Assembly (NCBI GenBank): GCA_013177895.1
Contig: JABLXV010000059.1
Coordinates: 1 to 36,658, forward strand
Source of the DNA: Brevinematales bacterium
Lineage (GTDB): Bacteria; Spirochaetota; Brevinematia; Brevinematales; GWF1-51-8
DNA length: 36,658 nt
Direction of reading: 5' to 3'
In this document: positions 16,084 through 24,130 of the stretch, piece after piece
Numbering within the stretch: the first letter of the stretch is position 1
Layout: each line of letters starts with the position of its first letter
Notes under the pieces: generated by a model
Told to the model about the DNA's origin: nothing
Databases searched by the model: none
Seen by the model: the letters and a program-made list of their open reading frames with translations, nothing else
Program-made: the position numbers and the translations under genes

Positions 16084-17571
16084 ATGACGCTAAAGTATTT
16101 ATTTGCTCTGTTTATCGCGGCTGCGTTAAATAATGCATGCGCGCCGAATGAACATCTTATTATATTGCATACGGCGGACACGCTGTCGCAGTTCTTTAAA
16201 AATGAAGCGAGCGGGCTTGGCGGTTCGGCGCGCCTCAAATCTTATATCGAAAGTATCCGCGCGGCTTGCCCGAATGTTCTGGTTCTCGATTCCGGCGGAA
16301 TCCTTCCCGGTTCGGTCTACGCGTCCATATTCAAGGGTAAAGTGAACATCGAGATGATGAACGCCATGGGTTACACCGCGCTTGCGCTGGGGCACCATGA
16401 ATTCGACTACGGTATGGATAACCTGTTCATGCTTGACGACATCGCGAATTTCCCGTTCTTATCGGTGAACGTGATGGAGAAGAACAAAACGCGGACGGAG
16501 TTTACCCCGTATATTATCACCAATATCGCGGGCGCGAGTATTGTGATAATCGGCCTGACCACACCCGACCAGAATCTTTTTAACCGCAAGGTGGCGGAGC
16601 AGATCGATCTTTTGCCGCCGGAGCAGATTCTGAGCGATATCCTGCGCGGGAAAAAACTTGCCGAGACTAACGATATTGTGATACTCCTGAGTTATCTGGG
16701 CTTCGAACGTAACCTCGTGCTCGCGGAAGCATTTCCTGAGATAGATATTATCCTCTCGGGCTACGGGGATACAACGACTGTGATGCCGTATGTTACCCCG
16801 TCGACCTATATCGTGCAGCCCGGCAAGAACGGGAATTATGTCGGTAAGATAGACCTGACTATTTCCGAAGGGAAAATTAACACATTTAAGTATAATCTGG
16901 TCGCGATGAATAAAAATATTCCGGAATCGCAATGGGTTCTGACCTATCTGAGCGATAAGACCGAGATAGTCGACCAGAAGATGATGGAAAAAATATGCGA
17001 TTCGATGATTACCCTCGACGCTACCACGATTCGGTCGTTCCCGGGGCCTATCGGGAATATGGTAGCGGATATTCTCGCTGATACCGCCAAGGCCGAAATC
17101 GCGGTAATCAACTCCGGCTCGATCCGCGCGTCGATTCCGATGGGTACGGTTCATATCGGCGATATTTACCAGTTATTCCCCTATGAGAATTATCTGGTCA
17201 AGGGGAAGCTGTCCGGTTCGACGCTCAAGCAGATTATCAAGAAGGGTATCGATAAACGCGGCAGCGGCGGATTCCTGTATTATTCGAAGGGATTGAACGT
17301 GACTGTCGGGACGAATAAAGAAGTCAGTATTCTATGGAACGGAGCGCCGCTTCAGGACGGAAAGGATTATTCTATTGCGACCGCCGATTTTCTATGGATG
17401 GGCGGCGACGGTTATGTGGAGTTCCTGAAATCGCAGGATATGACCAATACGGGTATGCTGATACGCGACGCTATCCTCAACTACCTGAAGAACGCGCAGA
17501 TCATTACCGAACAGATCGCGGATCCGATACCGAGGATTGTATTTTTAATTGGAAAAACAGCGGTTAAATAA
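16084..17571 (+). CDS. 5'-nucleotidase (UshA) family protein with degenerate metal site
   Basis: 495 residues; I prefer the ATG at 16084 (GAGGG 5 bases upstream) over 16072, whose ATGA overlaps the previous stop. The signal peptide ends near LNNAC, a poor lipobox. The calcineurin-like half aligns with the next gene, but key residues differ. HFNDTH is HTADTL here, QAGD is DSGG, GNHEFD is GHHEFD, ITHSG is LSYLG, and GGHSHT is SGYGDT. Five or six of the seven usual metal ligands are therefore changed. The C-terminal nucleotide-binding half (NSGSIRASIP, GFLYYSKGL, GGDGYVEF) is preserved. It is probably a non-catalytic nucleotide binder; activity with other metals cannot be ruled out. Confidence 0.82.
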   Translation: MTLKYLFALFIAAALNNACAPNEHLIILHTADTLSQFFKNEASGLGGSARLKSYIESIRAACPNVLVLDSGGILPGSVYASIFKGKVNIEMMNAMGYTALALGHHEFDYGMDNLFMLDDIANFPFLSVNVMEKNKTRTEFTPYIITNIAGASIVIIGLTTPDQNLFNRKVAEQIDLLPPEQILSDILRGKKLAETNDIVILLSYLGFERNLVLAEAFPEIDIILSGYGDTTTVMPYVTPSTYIVQPGKNGNYVGKIDLTISEGKINTFKYNLVAMNKNIPESQWVLTYLSDKTEIVDQKMMEKICDSMITLDATTIRSFPGPIGNMVADILADTAKAEIAVINSGSIRASIPMGTVHIGDIYQLFPYENYLVKGKLSGSTLKQIIKKGIDKRGSGGFLYYSKGLNVTVGTNKEVSILWNGAPLQDGKDYSIATADFLWMGGDGYVEFLKSQDMTNTGMLIRDAILNYLKNAQIITEQIADPIPRIVFLIGKTAVK

Positions 17572-17637
17572 GGGCGGTTTTAAAAACTATTAACATTGTT
17601 AACATTACTTATGATATATCTTTAAGATACGCCCAAT

Positions 17638-17700
17638 GGTCACTTCCTTGTCCTCTTTTCCTTTACAATCTGATTGAAAAGAGGGTTATTAGAAGTGACC
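17638..17700 (+). promoter_or_regulatory. Nested two-stem inverted repeat in the leader of the 5'-nucleotidase gene
   Basis: Outer arms GGTCACTTC (17638-17646) and GAAGTGACC (17692-17700) pair perfectly. Inner arms CCTCTTTTC (17652-17660) and GAAAAGAGG (17676-17684) pair perfectly inside them, with 5- and 7-base internal loops and a 15-base apical loop. The element ends 26 bases before the ATG at 17727. There is no T-run, so it is not a simple terminator. It may be a leader RNA structure or an mRNA processing site. Confidence 0.6.
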
Positions 17701-17726
17701 GTAAATAGATATTACCCGGAGGAAGT

Positions 17727-19217
17727 ATGAAAACCGTTCATGCGCTCAGACTCTTAGTCCTGATAATCGTCTTATTCGGCGCGTCCTGCGCGAAGACGGA
17801 AAAAATCGTCATCATGCATTTTAACGACACGCATTCCTATATGCTTCCTTATATCAACGCGAATAAAGAATCGCTCGGCGGCGCGGCGCGTCAGGTGACC
17901 ATTGTAAACACGTATCGCGTTAAATTCCCGGATATGCTCCTTGTCCAGGCGGGGGATACCCTTTCCGGTACTCTTTTCAGCTCGATATATAAAGGTACGA
18001 TGAATATCGAACTGATGAATAAAATGAAATTCGATATGATGACGATCGGCAACCATGAATTCGATTACGGTCTCAGCAATATTCTTGCGCTCAGGGCAAC
18101 GGCTCAGTTCCCGATGATGTCCGCCAATATCTTCGATAAAAAAACCGGCGAACGCATCTTCCTGCCGTATCTGATTAAAAATATCCACGGCGTAAAAATA
18201 GTATTCGTGGGGCTGACCACATCGAATGCCGGCGCGATCAATCAGGACGTGATCCAATCGATAAATATAATTCCGGAAGCGGAGACTCTCAAGGGTCTTC
18301 TTTCTACGCTGGAGCTGATGAAGACGAACGACCTCCTGATATGCATCACCCATAGCGGATTTACCCAGGATATGGAGCTTGCCGCGGCGGTACCCGGTAT
18401 CGATGTGATTATCGGAGGGCATTCGCATACCCCGATTTTTACTCCCGTGTATATCAGTAATACGATGATCCTACAGGCCGGGTATTACGGGCTTTATGCG
18501 GGGCTGCTGACACTGAATGTCGCGGACGGTAAAATTGCATCCAGCGAGTACGAACTGATTACTATTGACAGCAATATCGTAGAAGATAAAGATACCATAT
18601 CATATATTTCCAATAAAAACGCCGCGTTCAAGGCAATGATGGCGGAAAAGGTATGCGATTCCGATATTTACTTCGAACAGCAGGGAATCCGTGAAAACCA
18701 GCTTCCGCTCGGTAATTTTATCGCGGATATTATATGGCAGTCCACTCCCGGCGCGGATATGGCGATTGTCAACGCCGGCTCGATCCGTTACTATCTCCCC
18801 GACGGTGCGGTCACGTTGGGCGATATTACAGCGGTTTCCCCGTTCGATAACGAACTGTGTATCGTGAAGCTGCAGGGTAAGTATATCAAGGAGATTATGC
18901 TTGCCGGGGTGAAGAATCGCGGCGAAGGCGCGTTTCTGTACTATTCCAAAGGGGTGAAGATTGTCGCCGATAAGGCGAAGACCCCGGTGGTAACATTCAA
19001 AGGGAAACCCATCGACGATAAAAAGATTTATAAAGTCGCGGTCAGTGATTTTATGTCCAAGGGCGGAGATAATTATGTGCAGTTTACGAAAGGCGTGGAT
19101 ATTATCCATACCGGACTGAATTTCCGCGACCTGATCATCTCGTACCTGAAAAAGCTGAAAAAAATAACCGTTAAATCGATGGATATGACAAAACGTGTCA
19201 TACTCCCCGCGATATAG
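17727..19217 (+). CDS. 5'-nucleotidase (UshA/NTE) lipoprotein with intact active site
   Basis: 496 residues with lipobox LFGASC. The metallophosphatase half has all motifs: MHFNDTHSY, QAGDTLSG, GNHEFDYG, CITHSGF and GGHSHTP. The C-terminal half has the substrate-binding blocks NAGSIRYYLP, GAFLYYSKGV and GGDNYVQF. Family enzymes remove phosphate from extracellular nucleotides so that the nucleoside can be taken up. It is a paralogue of the preceding gene, from which it is separated by 155 bases holding the nested hairpin. RBS GGAGGAAGT. Place in the cluster: it would convert nuclease products to nucleosides outside the inner membrane. Confidence 0.92.
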   Translation: MKTVHALRLLVLIIVLFGASCAKTEKIVIMHFNDTHSYMLPYINANKESLGGAARQVTIVNTYRVKFPDMLLVQAGDTLSGTLFSSIYKGTMNIELMNKMKFDMMTIGNHEFDYGLSNILALRATAQFPMMSANIFDKKTGERIFLPYLIKNIHGVKIVFVGLTTSNAGAINQDVIQSINIIPEAETLKGLLSTLELMKTNDLLICITHSGFTQDMELAAAVPGIDVIIGGHSHTPIFTPVYISNTMILQAGYYGLYAGLLTLNVADGKIASSEYELITIDSNIVEDKDTISYISNKNAAFKAMMAEKVCDSDIYFEQQGIRENQLPLGNFIADIIWQSTPGADMAIVNAGSIRYYLPDGAVTLGDITAVSPFDNELCIVKLQGKYIKEIMLAGVKNRGEGAFLYYSKGVKIVADKAKTPVVTFKGKPIDDKKIYKVAVSDFMSKGGDNYVQFTKGVDIIHTGLNFRDLIISYLKKLKKITVKSMDMTKRVILPAI

Positions 19218-19233
19218 AAAAGGAGACCCTATT

Positions 19234-20847
19234 ATGAAATTATCCGCATTATTTATTATCACAGCGGCGTTATGCCTGACCGGTACCTATGTTTCCGCGC
19301 AGGAAGGCGAGACGCCGAAGGAAATCAAGACGGGTTCGACCAACGCGTCCGCGCTGAAATCGTTGACATTCACCGCGTACCTGCGGAATAACTTTTACTT
19401 CTTCGTCAACGGCGACCTGAAGAATACGGACAGTTCGAGTTATGCGACTGTCGAGTATTCCGACGATGCGGCTTTTATCGGGTTTTCCGAGATAGGGGTT
19501 TCCGCGAAGGCGGAGATTCTCGACTATATCACGCTCGCGGTTGACGTATCCCGCCCGGGGTACTGGGGTAACGACTCCATGACGACCGGCTCGACGTACA
19601 ACGCGTTCTATCTCTGGACGCTGTACAGTAAATTCGACCTCGCGAAGGCGGCGCTGAATCTCCCGTCGATAGGGCTCGATGTGACAGTCGGGCGGTTGCA
19701 GGTCGCGATTATCGATACGGACGACCATAATAACTATGTTCTCGACGATACCCTCGACGCATTCCGGGTGGATTTCCTCGCGAAGGATGCCGGGATCGGC
19801 GCGAGTGTTTTCGTCGATTTCTTCTCGCTCAATTCGCCTGTCGACGATATATATTCTCTCAAATCTCCCCGCCATGATTACACGGTGCCTTACTTCGACG
19901 GGGACGTCAATATTTTCAAAATGGGGATTATGCCGTACTGGAAGATGACCGGCGCGGCGGACGATTTTATCAGGACTCTCCTCGCCAGTCCGTACTTCCT
20001 TTTCGCGCGCGTGGGCGCTACGGGGGACGGGACTTACGATATGGGCGGCTACGAAATATCGAAGGTCGGCACCGAGGGGAATTATGCCGATAACGACTGG
20101 CTGATGATCGCGGGGCTGGACGTCCTGTTCGATACGAAGGTGGTCTCGGTGCTCTTCGAGGGCGCTTACTCGTTCGGTATCGACCGGAAAAGTACCGATA
20201 AGCCGAATGTCGATATATCCGGGCTTCTCCTGCACGGTTCCATAATAGTGCCGTTCAAGGAGATGGGTTTGGATTGGTTCAAATTTATCGCGGATGTGGT
20301 CTACACAAGCGGCGCGTCCACGGATAAGTACGGGAATTACCTGAATTACGGGTTTGTCTCCATGAAGGGCGACAAGATCGGGGGATATATCTATAATAAG
20401 TACTACGGGGTCTACCCGTCGGCATACGTCAACTACTCCGGCATCGATTTCGATCCGATAGTGGCGAAGCATAAAGCCCCGATATTCTCCGCGTCGGCAA
20501 AACTCGCAATCGAGAACCTCGACCTGTCCGGCAATGCACCCGGCAAACAGGGGTTGAACGCCGGCGTCGAGGGATGGTTCTATATGGATACGAGTACGAC
20601 CTCGATGGATACGAATATGGCGCTTCCGCCCGACGTATACGACCAGATACGCCTCGGCCGTCTCATGGGAATTGAAATCGACTGGTCGGTGTCTTATGTG
20701 TTCAGTCAGGGTGTGTTCGAGATCGGGTTCGAGGGCGGCCTTTTCCTCCCCGGCGCGTTCTACGCGTACTACAGCAGTCTGAAAGACGCCCCGTTCGGGA
20801 ACCAGCCCGCGTTCGGGTGCGATTTGTTTACCGAGCTGGAGTTTTGA
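19234..20847 (+). CDS. Putative outer-membrane beta-barrel protein
   Basis: 537 residues starting at 19234 (AAAGGAGA upstream); an earlier in-frame ATG at 19195 lies inside the previous gene. The type I signal peptide ends in YVSA before QEG, with no lipobox Cys. The mature protein shows alternating hydrophobic/polar strands with many aromatic residues (LTFTAYLRNNFYFFVNG, LDWFKFIADVVYT). It ends in Phe (FTELEF), as is usual for outer-membrane barrels. It follows the 5'-nucleotidase by 16 bases. A pore for nucleotides or oligonucleotides is a reasonable guess from context, not from homology. Confidence 0.7.
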   Translation: MKLSALFIITAALCLTGTYVSAQEGETPKEIKTGSTNASALKSLTFTAYLRNNFYFFVNGDLKNTDSSSYATVEYSDDAAFIGFSEIGVSAKAEILDYITLAVDVSRPGYWGNDSMTTGSTYNAFYLWTLYSKFDLAKAALNLPSIGLDVTVGRLQVAIIDTDDHNNYVLDDTLDAFRVDFLAKDAGIGASVFVDFFSLNSPVDDIYSLKSPRHDYTVPYFDGDVNIFKMGIMPYWKMTGAADDFIRTLLASPYFLFARVGATGDGTYDMGGYEISKVGTEGNYADNDWLMIAGLDVLFDTKVVSVLFEGAYSFGIDRKSTDKPNVDISGLLLHGSIIVPFKEMGLDWFKFIADVVYTSGASTDKYGNYLNYGFVSMKGDKIGGYIYNKYYGVYPSAYVNYSGIDFDPIVAKHKAPIFSASAKLAIENLDLSGNAPGKQGLNAGVEGWFYMDTSTTSMDTNMALPPDVYDQIRLGRLMGIEIDWSVSYVFSQGVFEIGFEGGLFLPGAFYAYYSSLKDAPFGNQPAFGCDLFTELEF

Positions 20848-20857
20848 GAGGGAACGG

Positions 20858-22423
20858 ATGAATTTATCGATAATACGCAAACTTTTATTACCGGCGGCGA
20901 TGGGCTTCGGATTGATACTGAGCGGCTGCGCGGAACCGCCTGCGAACGGGGGATACGATACGCTCGAGTTTATCCCGTCTAGCGGGAGACTGACGCTCGC
21001 GACCGCTATCGGTTCGGCGACTAACGCGATCTATGTAGCGGTCAGGGATATGAACGACGCGGGGATTATCGCCGCGCTCGAGGCCGCCGCGTCGAAGCAG
21101 GTGACTGTCAAGCTGCTGGTTGACGCCGATTATAAGGCGGGGCTGACCGGCATCTCGCCGTCGGTATCGACCAATTTCGGCAACACCTACGGCAATATGG
21201 ACGACAACTTCTTTATTATCGACGGGATGATTTACCTGCTGTCATCGGCCGATATCGCGTCGGATAAGTTCGTGATGTTCAAGATGACCGACCGCGATAT
21301 GCTCTACAGCTTCGAGAGCGAGTTCAACCAGATGTTTCGCGACGGGCGTTTCGCATACGGGAGCGACAGCTACGAGAAGAAACTCCCGCTTAATCAGGTA
21401 CAGGGATATTATATTAACGATAACTGGGTCGAGCTGTATTTCCAGCCGACCGACAGCATACTTGCGCATATCCGCGCGAGGCTCGGCCAGACATACGAAT
21501 CGATTCAGGGTAATCTGCGCGACCTCGACCAATCGGGGCTTGCGCTCATGCTGAACGACGTGATGAACTCGTGCCCCGGATGCAGGCTCGATTTCGCTCC
21601 GGGCGCGATTACGAAGCTGTCGAACTACGCGTATCTGCTGACTAACGGCGGGCGCGTCCTCGATACGTCGTTCGACTTCAACATGATATTCGTCGATATT
21701 GACACGGATTACCGCACCCTGATATTTACCACATTCGACCTGATGGACGATGCCGCGATACTCCGAAACGACGGAACGTGCGTCATCATCTCCGGGCCGG
21801 CCGTGAAGGATATTTACAACGCGGTCGCGGTGAAGACTTCCGGCGCGGGGGTATCGAATGTCACGATCGCGCCGCCGGTGTATAAGTCGCCGGTCGTGCT
21901 TCACGATGTTGTGTTCAGCGAGATATTATGGAAGGGAATTAAGCTGAGCGGCGCCGATCTCGATTACGGGCCGTGCTTTATCGAGTTGAAAAATGTGACC
22001 GCGCAGTCCGTCAATATCGGGGGCTTCCGCGTCATTATCACCAATTACAACGTGCAGACCGAGCCGAATATATTCACAATCCCATACGGGACGGTATTGG
22101 AACCCGGCGGGCATTACACGATCGCGTCGAGCACGAAGGTATTCTCGGTGTATGATTTCTACTGGCAGTGGATATTTATCAATCACACCGGGTTTACGAT
22201 GGTACTGCAGGACGGGATGGCGAATAATATCGACCGCGCCGCCGACGTCCTTATCGCGCCGTCGAGCTATAACGGCGGGCAGGGTATCCCGATGGTACGC
22301 GACCTGACATTGCCTGTCGGAGACGGCGCGCTGACGACCGAATGGAACGCCGCGGTGACGATGAAGAATTATTATCCGACCTATGCCGCCTATGGAAACC
22401 TCGGTACGCCGGGAACGGATTGA
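20858..22423 (+). CDS. Degenerate phospholipase D-like lipoprotein with lamin-tail domain
   Basis: 521 residues, lipobox ILSGC (Cys24). The fold parallels the 14318 protein, but both HxKx4D sites are changed. The first reads DDNFFIID (D115, N117, D122) and the second DFNMIFVD (D273, N275, D280). His to Asp and Lys to Asn occur identically in both halves. The segment after the first motif (LLSSADI) still aligns with CGSANF. From about 348 it is a lamin-tail domain (LHDVVFSEILWKG...CFIELKNVTAQSVNIGGF), ending GTPGTD. It probably lacks PLD chemistry and may bind substrate, or the changed site may do something else. It follows the barrel gene by 10 bases, with RBS GAGAGGG. Confidence 0.82.
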   Translation: MNLSIIRKLLLPAAMGFGLILSGCAEPPANGGYDTLEFIPSSGRLTLATAIGSATNAIYVAVRDMNDAGIIAALEAAASKQVTVKLLVDADYKAGLTGISPSVSTNFGNTYGNMDDNFFIIDGMIYLLSSADIASDKFVMFKMTDRDMLYSFESEFNQMFRDGRFAYGSDSYEKKLPLNQVQGYYINDNWVELYFQPTDSILAHIRARLGQTYESIQGNLRDLDQSGLALMLNDVMNSCPGCRLDFAPGAITKLSNYAYLLTNGGRVLDTSFDFNMIFVDIDTDYRTLIFTTFDLMDDAAILRNDGTCVIISGPAVKDIYNAVAVKTSGAGVSNVTIAPPVYKSPVVLHDVVFSEILWKGIKLSGADLDYGPCFIELKNVTAQSVNIGGFRVIITNYNVQTEPNIFTIPYGTVLEPGGHYTIASSTKVFSVYDFYWQWIFINHTGFTMVLQDGMANNIDRAADVLIAPSSYNGGQGIPMVRDLTLPVGDGALTTEWNAAVTMKNYYPTYAAYGNLGTPGTD

Positions 22424-22437
22424 TAACGGAGGAGATT

Positions 22438-24117
22438 TTGAAATATTTCATAGCGGCAACATTAACAATAATACTTTCCCTTGCGTGCACCAATCTTTCG
22501 GATTTATCGCCCGCATCCGGCGGGAGCGGTAATTACGCGGTCGCTATCCTCAATCCGTCGTTCGACAGCACGAATGCCCTGCCGCTTAGTATTGAAGGCG
22601 TGAAGGGTTCCGATATCAAGAGCCTTGTCGTGATGGGGGGGAAGACCCCGAAGATTGCCGGGCTCGCGGGCAATATATGGAGCGTACAGTACCTTGCCGA
22701 CGAAGTCTATCCCGGGCAGAACGTATTCTCCGTCTACGGGAAAGACCTTACCGGGAAAACCGCGACTATCGCTTACCTGACTATCATTATCGGGGATTAC
22801 CGCGATATCACGCCGCCCGCCGTGGCGGTGGATTACCCGACCGAGGGGCAGACCGTCGATACCACGAATATTATTATATCCGGGACAGCCTCCGACCCCG
22901 CGCCGAATTCCACCGGAGTGAAAGAAGTCTATGTCGCTATCGACTGCCTCGCGTGCTTCACGCTCGCGTCCGGTACGACGAACTGGACATGCGCGAAGAC
23001 CCTCCCTACCAATAACGCCCCGCACGGGGTTTATTACTACGCGGTGGATAACGCCGGGAACTACAGCCATACCAATTCGTTCACATTCACCTATAATCAG
23101 GTCGCGAGCGTCGACAATCCGCCGACGGTCAGTATTACCGCGCCTACAAACGGTTCGTATATCACGTCGAATCCCGTAAATATCGCGGGTACGGCGGCGG
23201 ACGATAACGGTGTGGCGTCGGTGGAGATTTCCGTTAACGGCGGGGCGTATTCCAACGCCGCCGGGACGGTCTCATGGAGCAAGCCGCTGAATTTCGCGAA
23301 CGGGACATATTATGTTATCGTGAGGTCGAAGGACACGGCGGCGCAGTACAGCTCGCAGAAGCAGATAACGTTCACGATCAATACGAACGCCCCTACCGGG
23401 TACTACAGCGGGATCAACCCCGGATCGACTACGTTGAAGGCCGACCTGCATAACCTGATATACAGCCATAGCGAGCAAACCTATACCTATCTTTGGACGG
23501 CGTTCCAGACCACCGATAAGAAGGCGAACGGAAAGGTTTGGGACATGTATTCCGATATACCGGGCGGTACGCCCCCGTATGAATACACGTTCGGGAGCGA
23601 CCAGTGCGGGACATACTCCGGCGAGGGTAGCTGTTATAACCGCGAGCACTCGTGGCCGAAAAGCTGGTTCAACGACCTGACGCCGATGTACTCCGACTTG
23701 TTCCACCTGTATCCGACCGACGGGTATGTGAACGGTAAGCGCAGCAATTATGCGTTCGGTGAGGTCGGCAGTACGAGCTGGACGTCCCTGAACGGGTCGA
23801 AACTCGGCATATGTAACTGGCCGGGGTTCTCCGGGACGGCATTCGAACCTATCGATGAATATAAAGGAGATTTCGCCCGGTCATATTTCTATATGTGCGT
23901 CTGTTACTACGGGGAGGATTCGGGATGGAGCGCTTCGGATATGACCTATCATGCGACACTCCTCCCGTGGGCGGAAGCCATGCTGCGGACATGGAGCGCG
24001 CAGGACCCTGTCAGCCAGAAGGAGATCGACCGGAACGACGCGGTGTACGCTATTCAGGGCAACCGCAACCCGTTTATCGATCATCCCGAATGGGTTCAGT
24101 TAATCATGGATTTCTAA
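22438..24117 (+). CDS. Endonuclease I-family lipoprotein with three Ig-like domains
   Basis: 559 residues from a TTG at 22438 (GGAGGAG just upstream); the longer frame would overlap the previous gene. The lipobox is LSLAC (Cys17). Three Ig-like domains occupy about 28-115, 120-215 and 220-312. The C-terminal 235 residues are endonuclease I: DLHNLIY, then NREHSWPKSWF with the catalytic His region, DLFHLYPTDGYVNGKRSN, and NRNPFIDHPEW near the end. Related enzymes cut DNA or RNA non-specifically outside the cell. The Ig domains may present the enzyme on the surface. It is 14 bases after the PLD-like gene. Confidence 0.9.
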   Translation: MKYFIAATLTIILSLACTNLSDLSPASGGSGNYAVAILNPSFDSTNALPLSIEGVKGSDIKSLVVMGGKTPKIAGLAGNIWSVQYLADEVYPGQNVFSVYGKDLTGKTATIAYLTIIIGDYRDITPPAVAVDYPTEGQTVDTTNIIISGTASDPAPNSTGVKEVYVAIDCLACFTLASGTTNWTCAKTLPTNNAPHGVYYYAVDNAGNYSHTNSFTFTYNQVASVDNPPTVSITAPTNGSYITSNPVNIAGTAADDNGVASVEISVNGGAYSNAAGTVSWSKPLNFANGTYYVIVRSKDTAAQYSSQKQITFTINTNAPTGYYSGINPGSTTLKADLHNLIYSHSEQTYTYLWTAFQTTDKKANGKVWDMYSDIPGGTPPYEYTFGSDQCGTYSGEGSCYNREHSWPKSWFNDLTPMYSDLFHLYPTDGYVNGKRSNYAFGEVGSTSWTSLNGSKLGICNWPGFSGTAFEPIDEYKGDFARSYFYMCVCYYGEDSGWSASDMTYHATLLPWAEAMLRTWSAQDPVSQKEIDRNDAVYAIQGNRNPFIDHPEWVQLIMDF

Positions 24118-24130
24118 AGGAAGTATCTTT

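Noticed and set aside
17585-17610. Repeated TTAACATT words upstream of the 5'-nucleotidase gene as a promoter
   Set aside because: No -35/-10 pair with acceptable spacing could be found among them.
19270-20880. 536-codon open frame on the minus strand
   Set aside because: It is antisense to the outer-membrane barrel gene, which has a signal peptide, an RBS and operon spacing. The open frame follows from codon bias.
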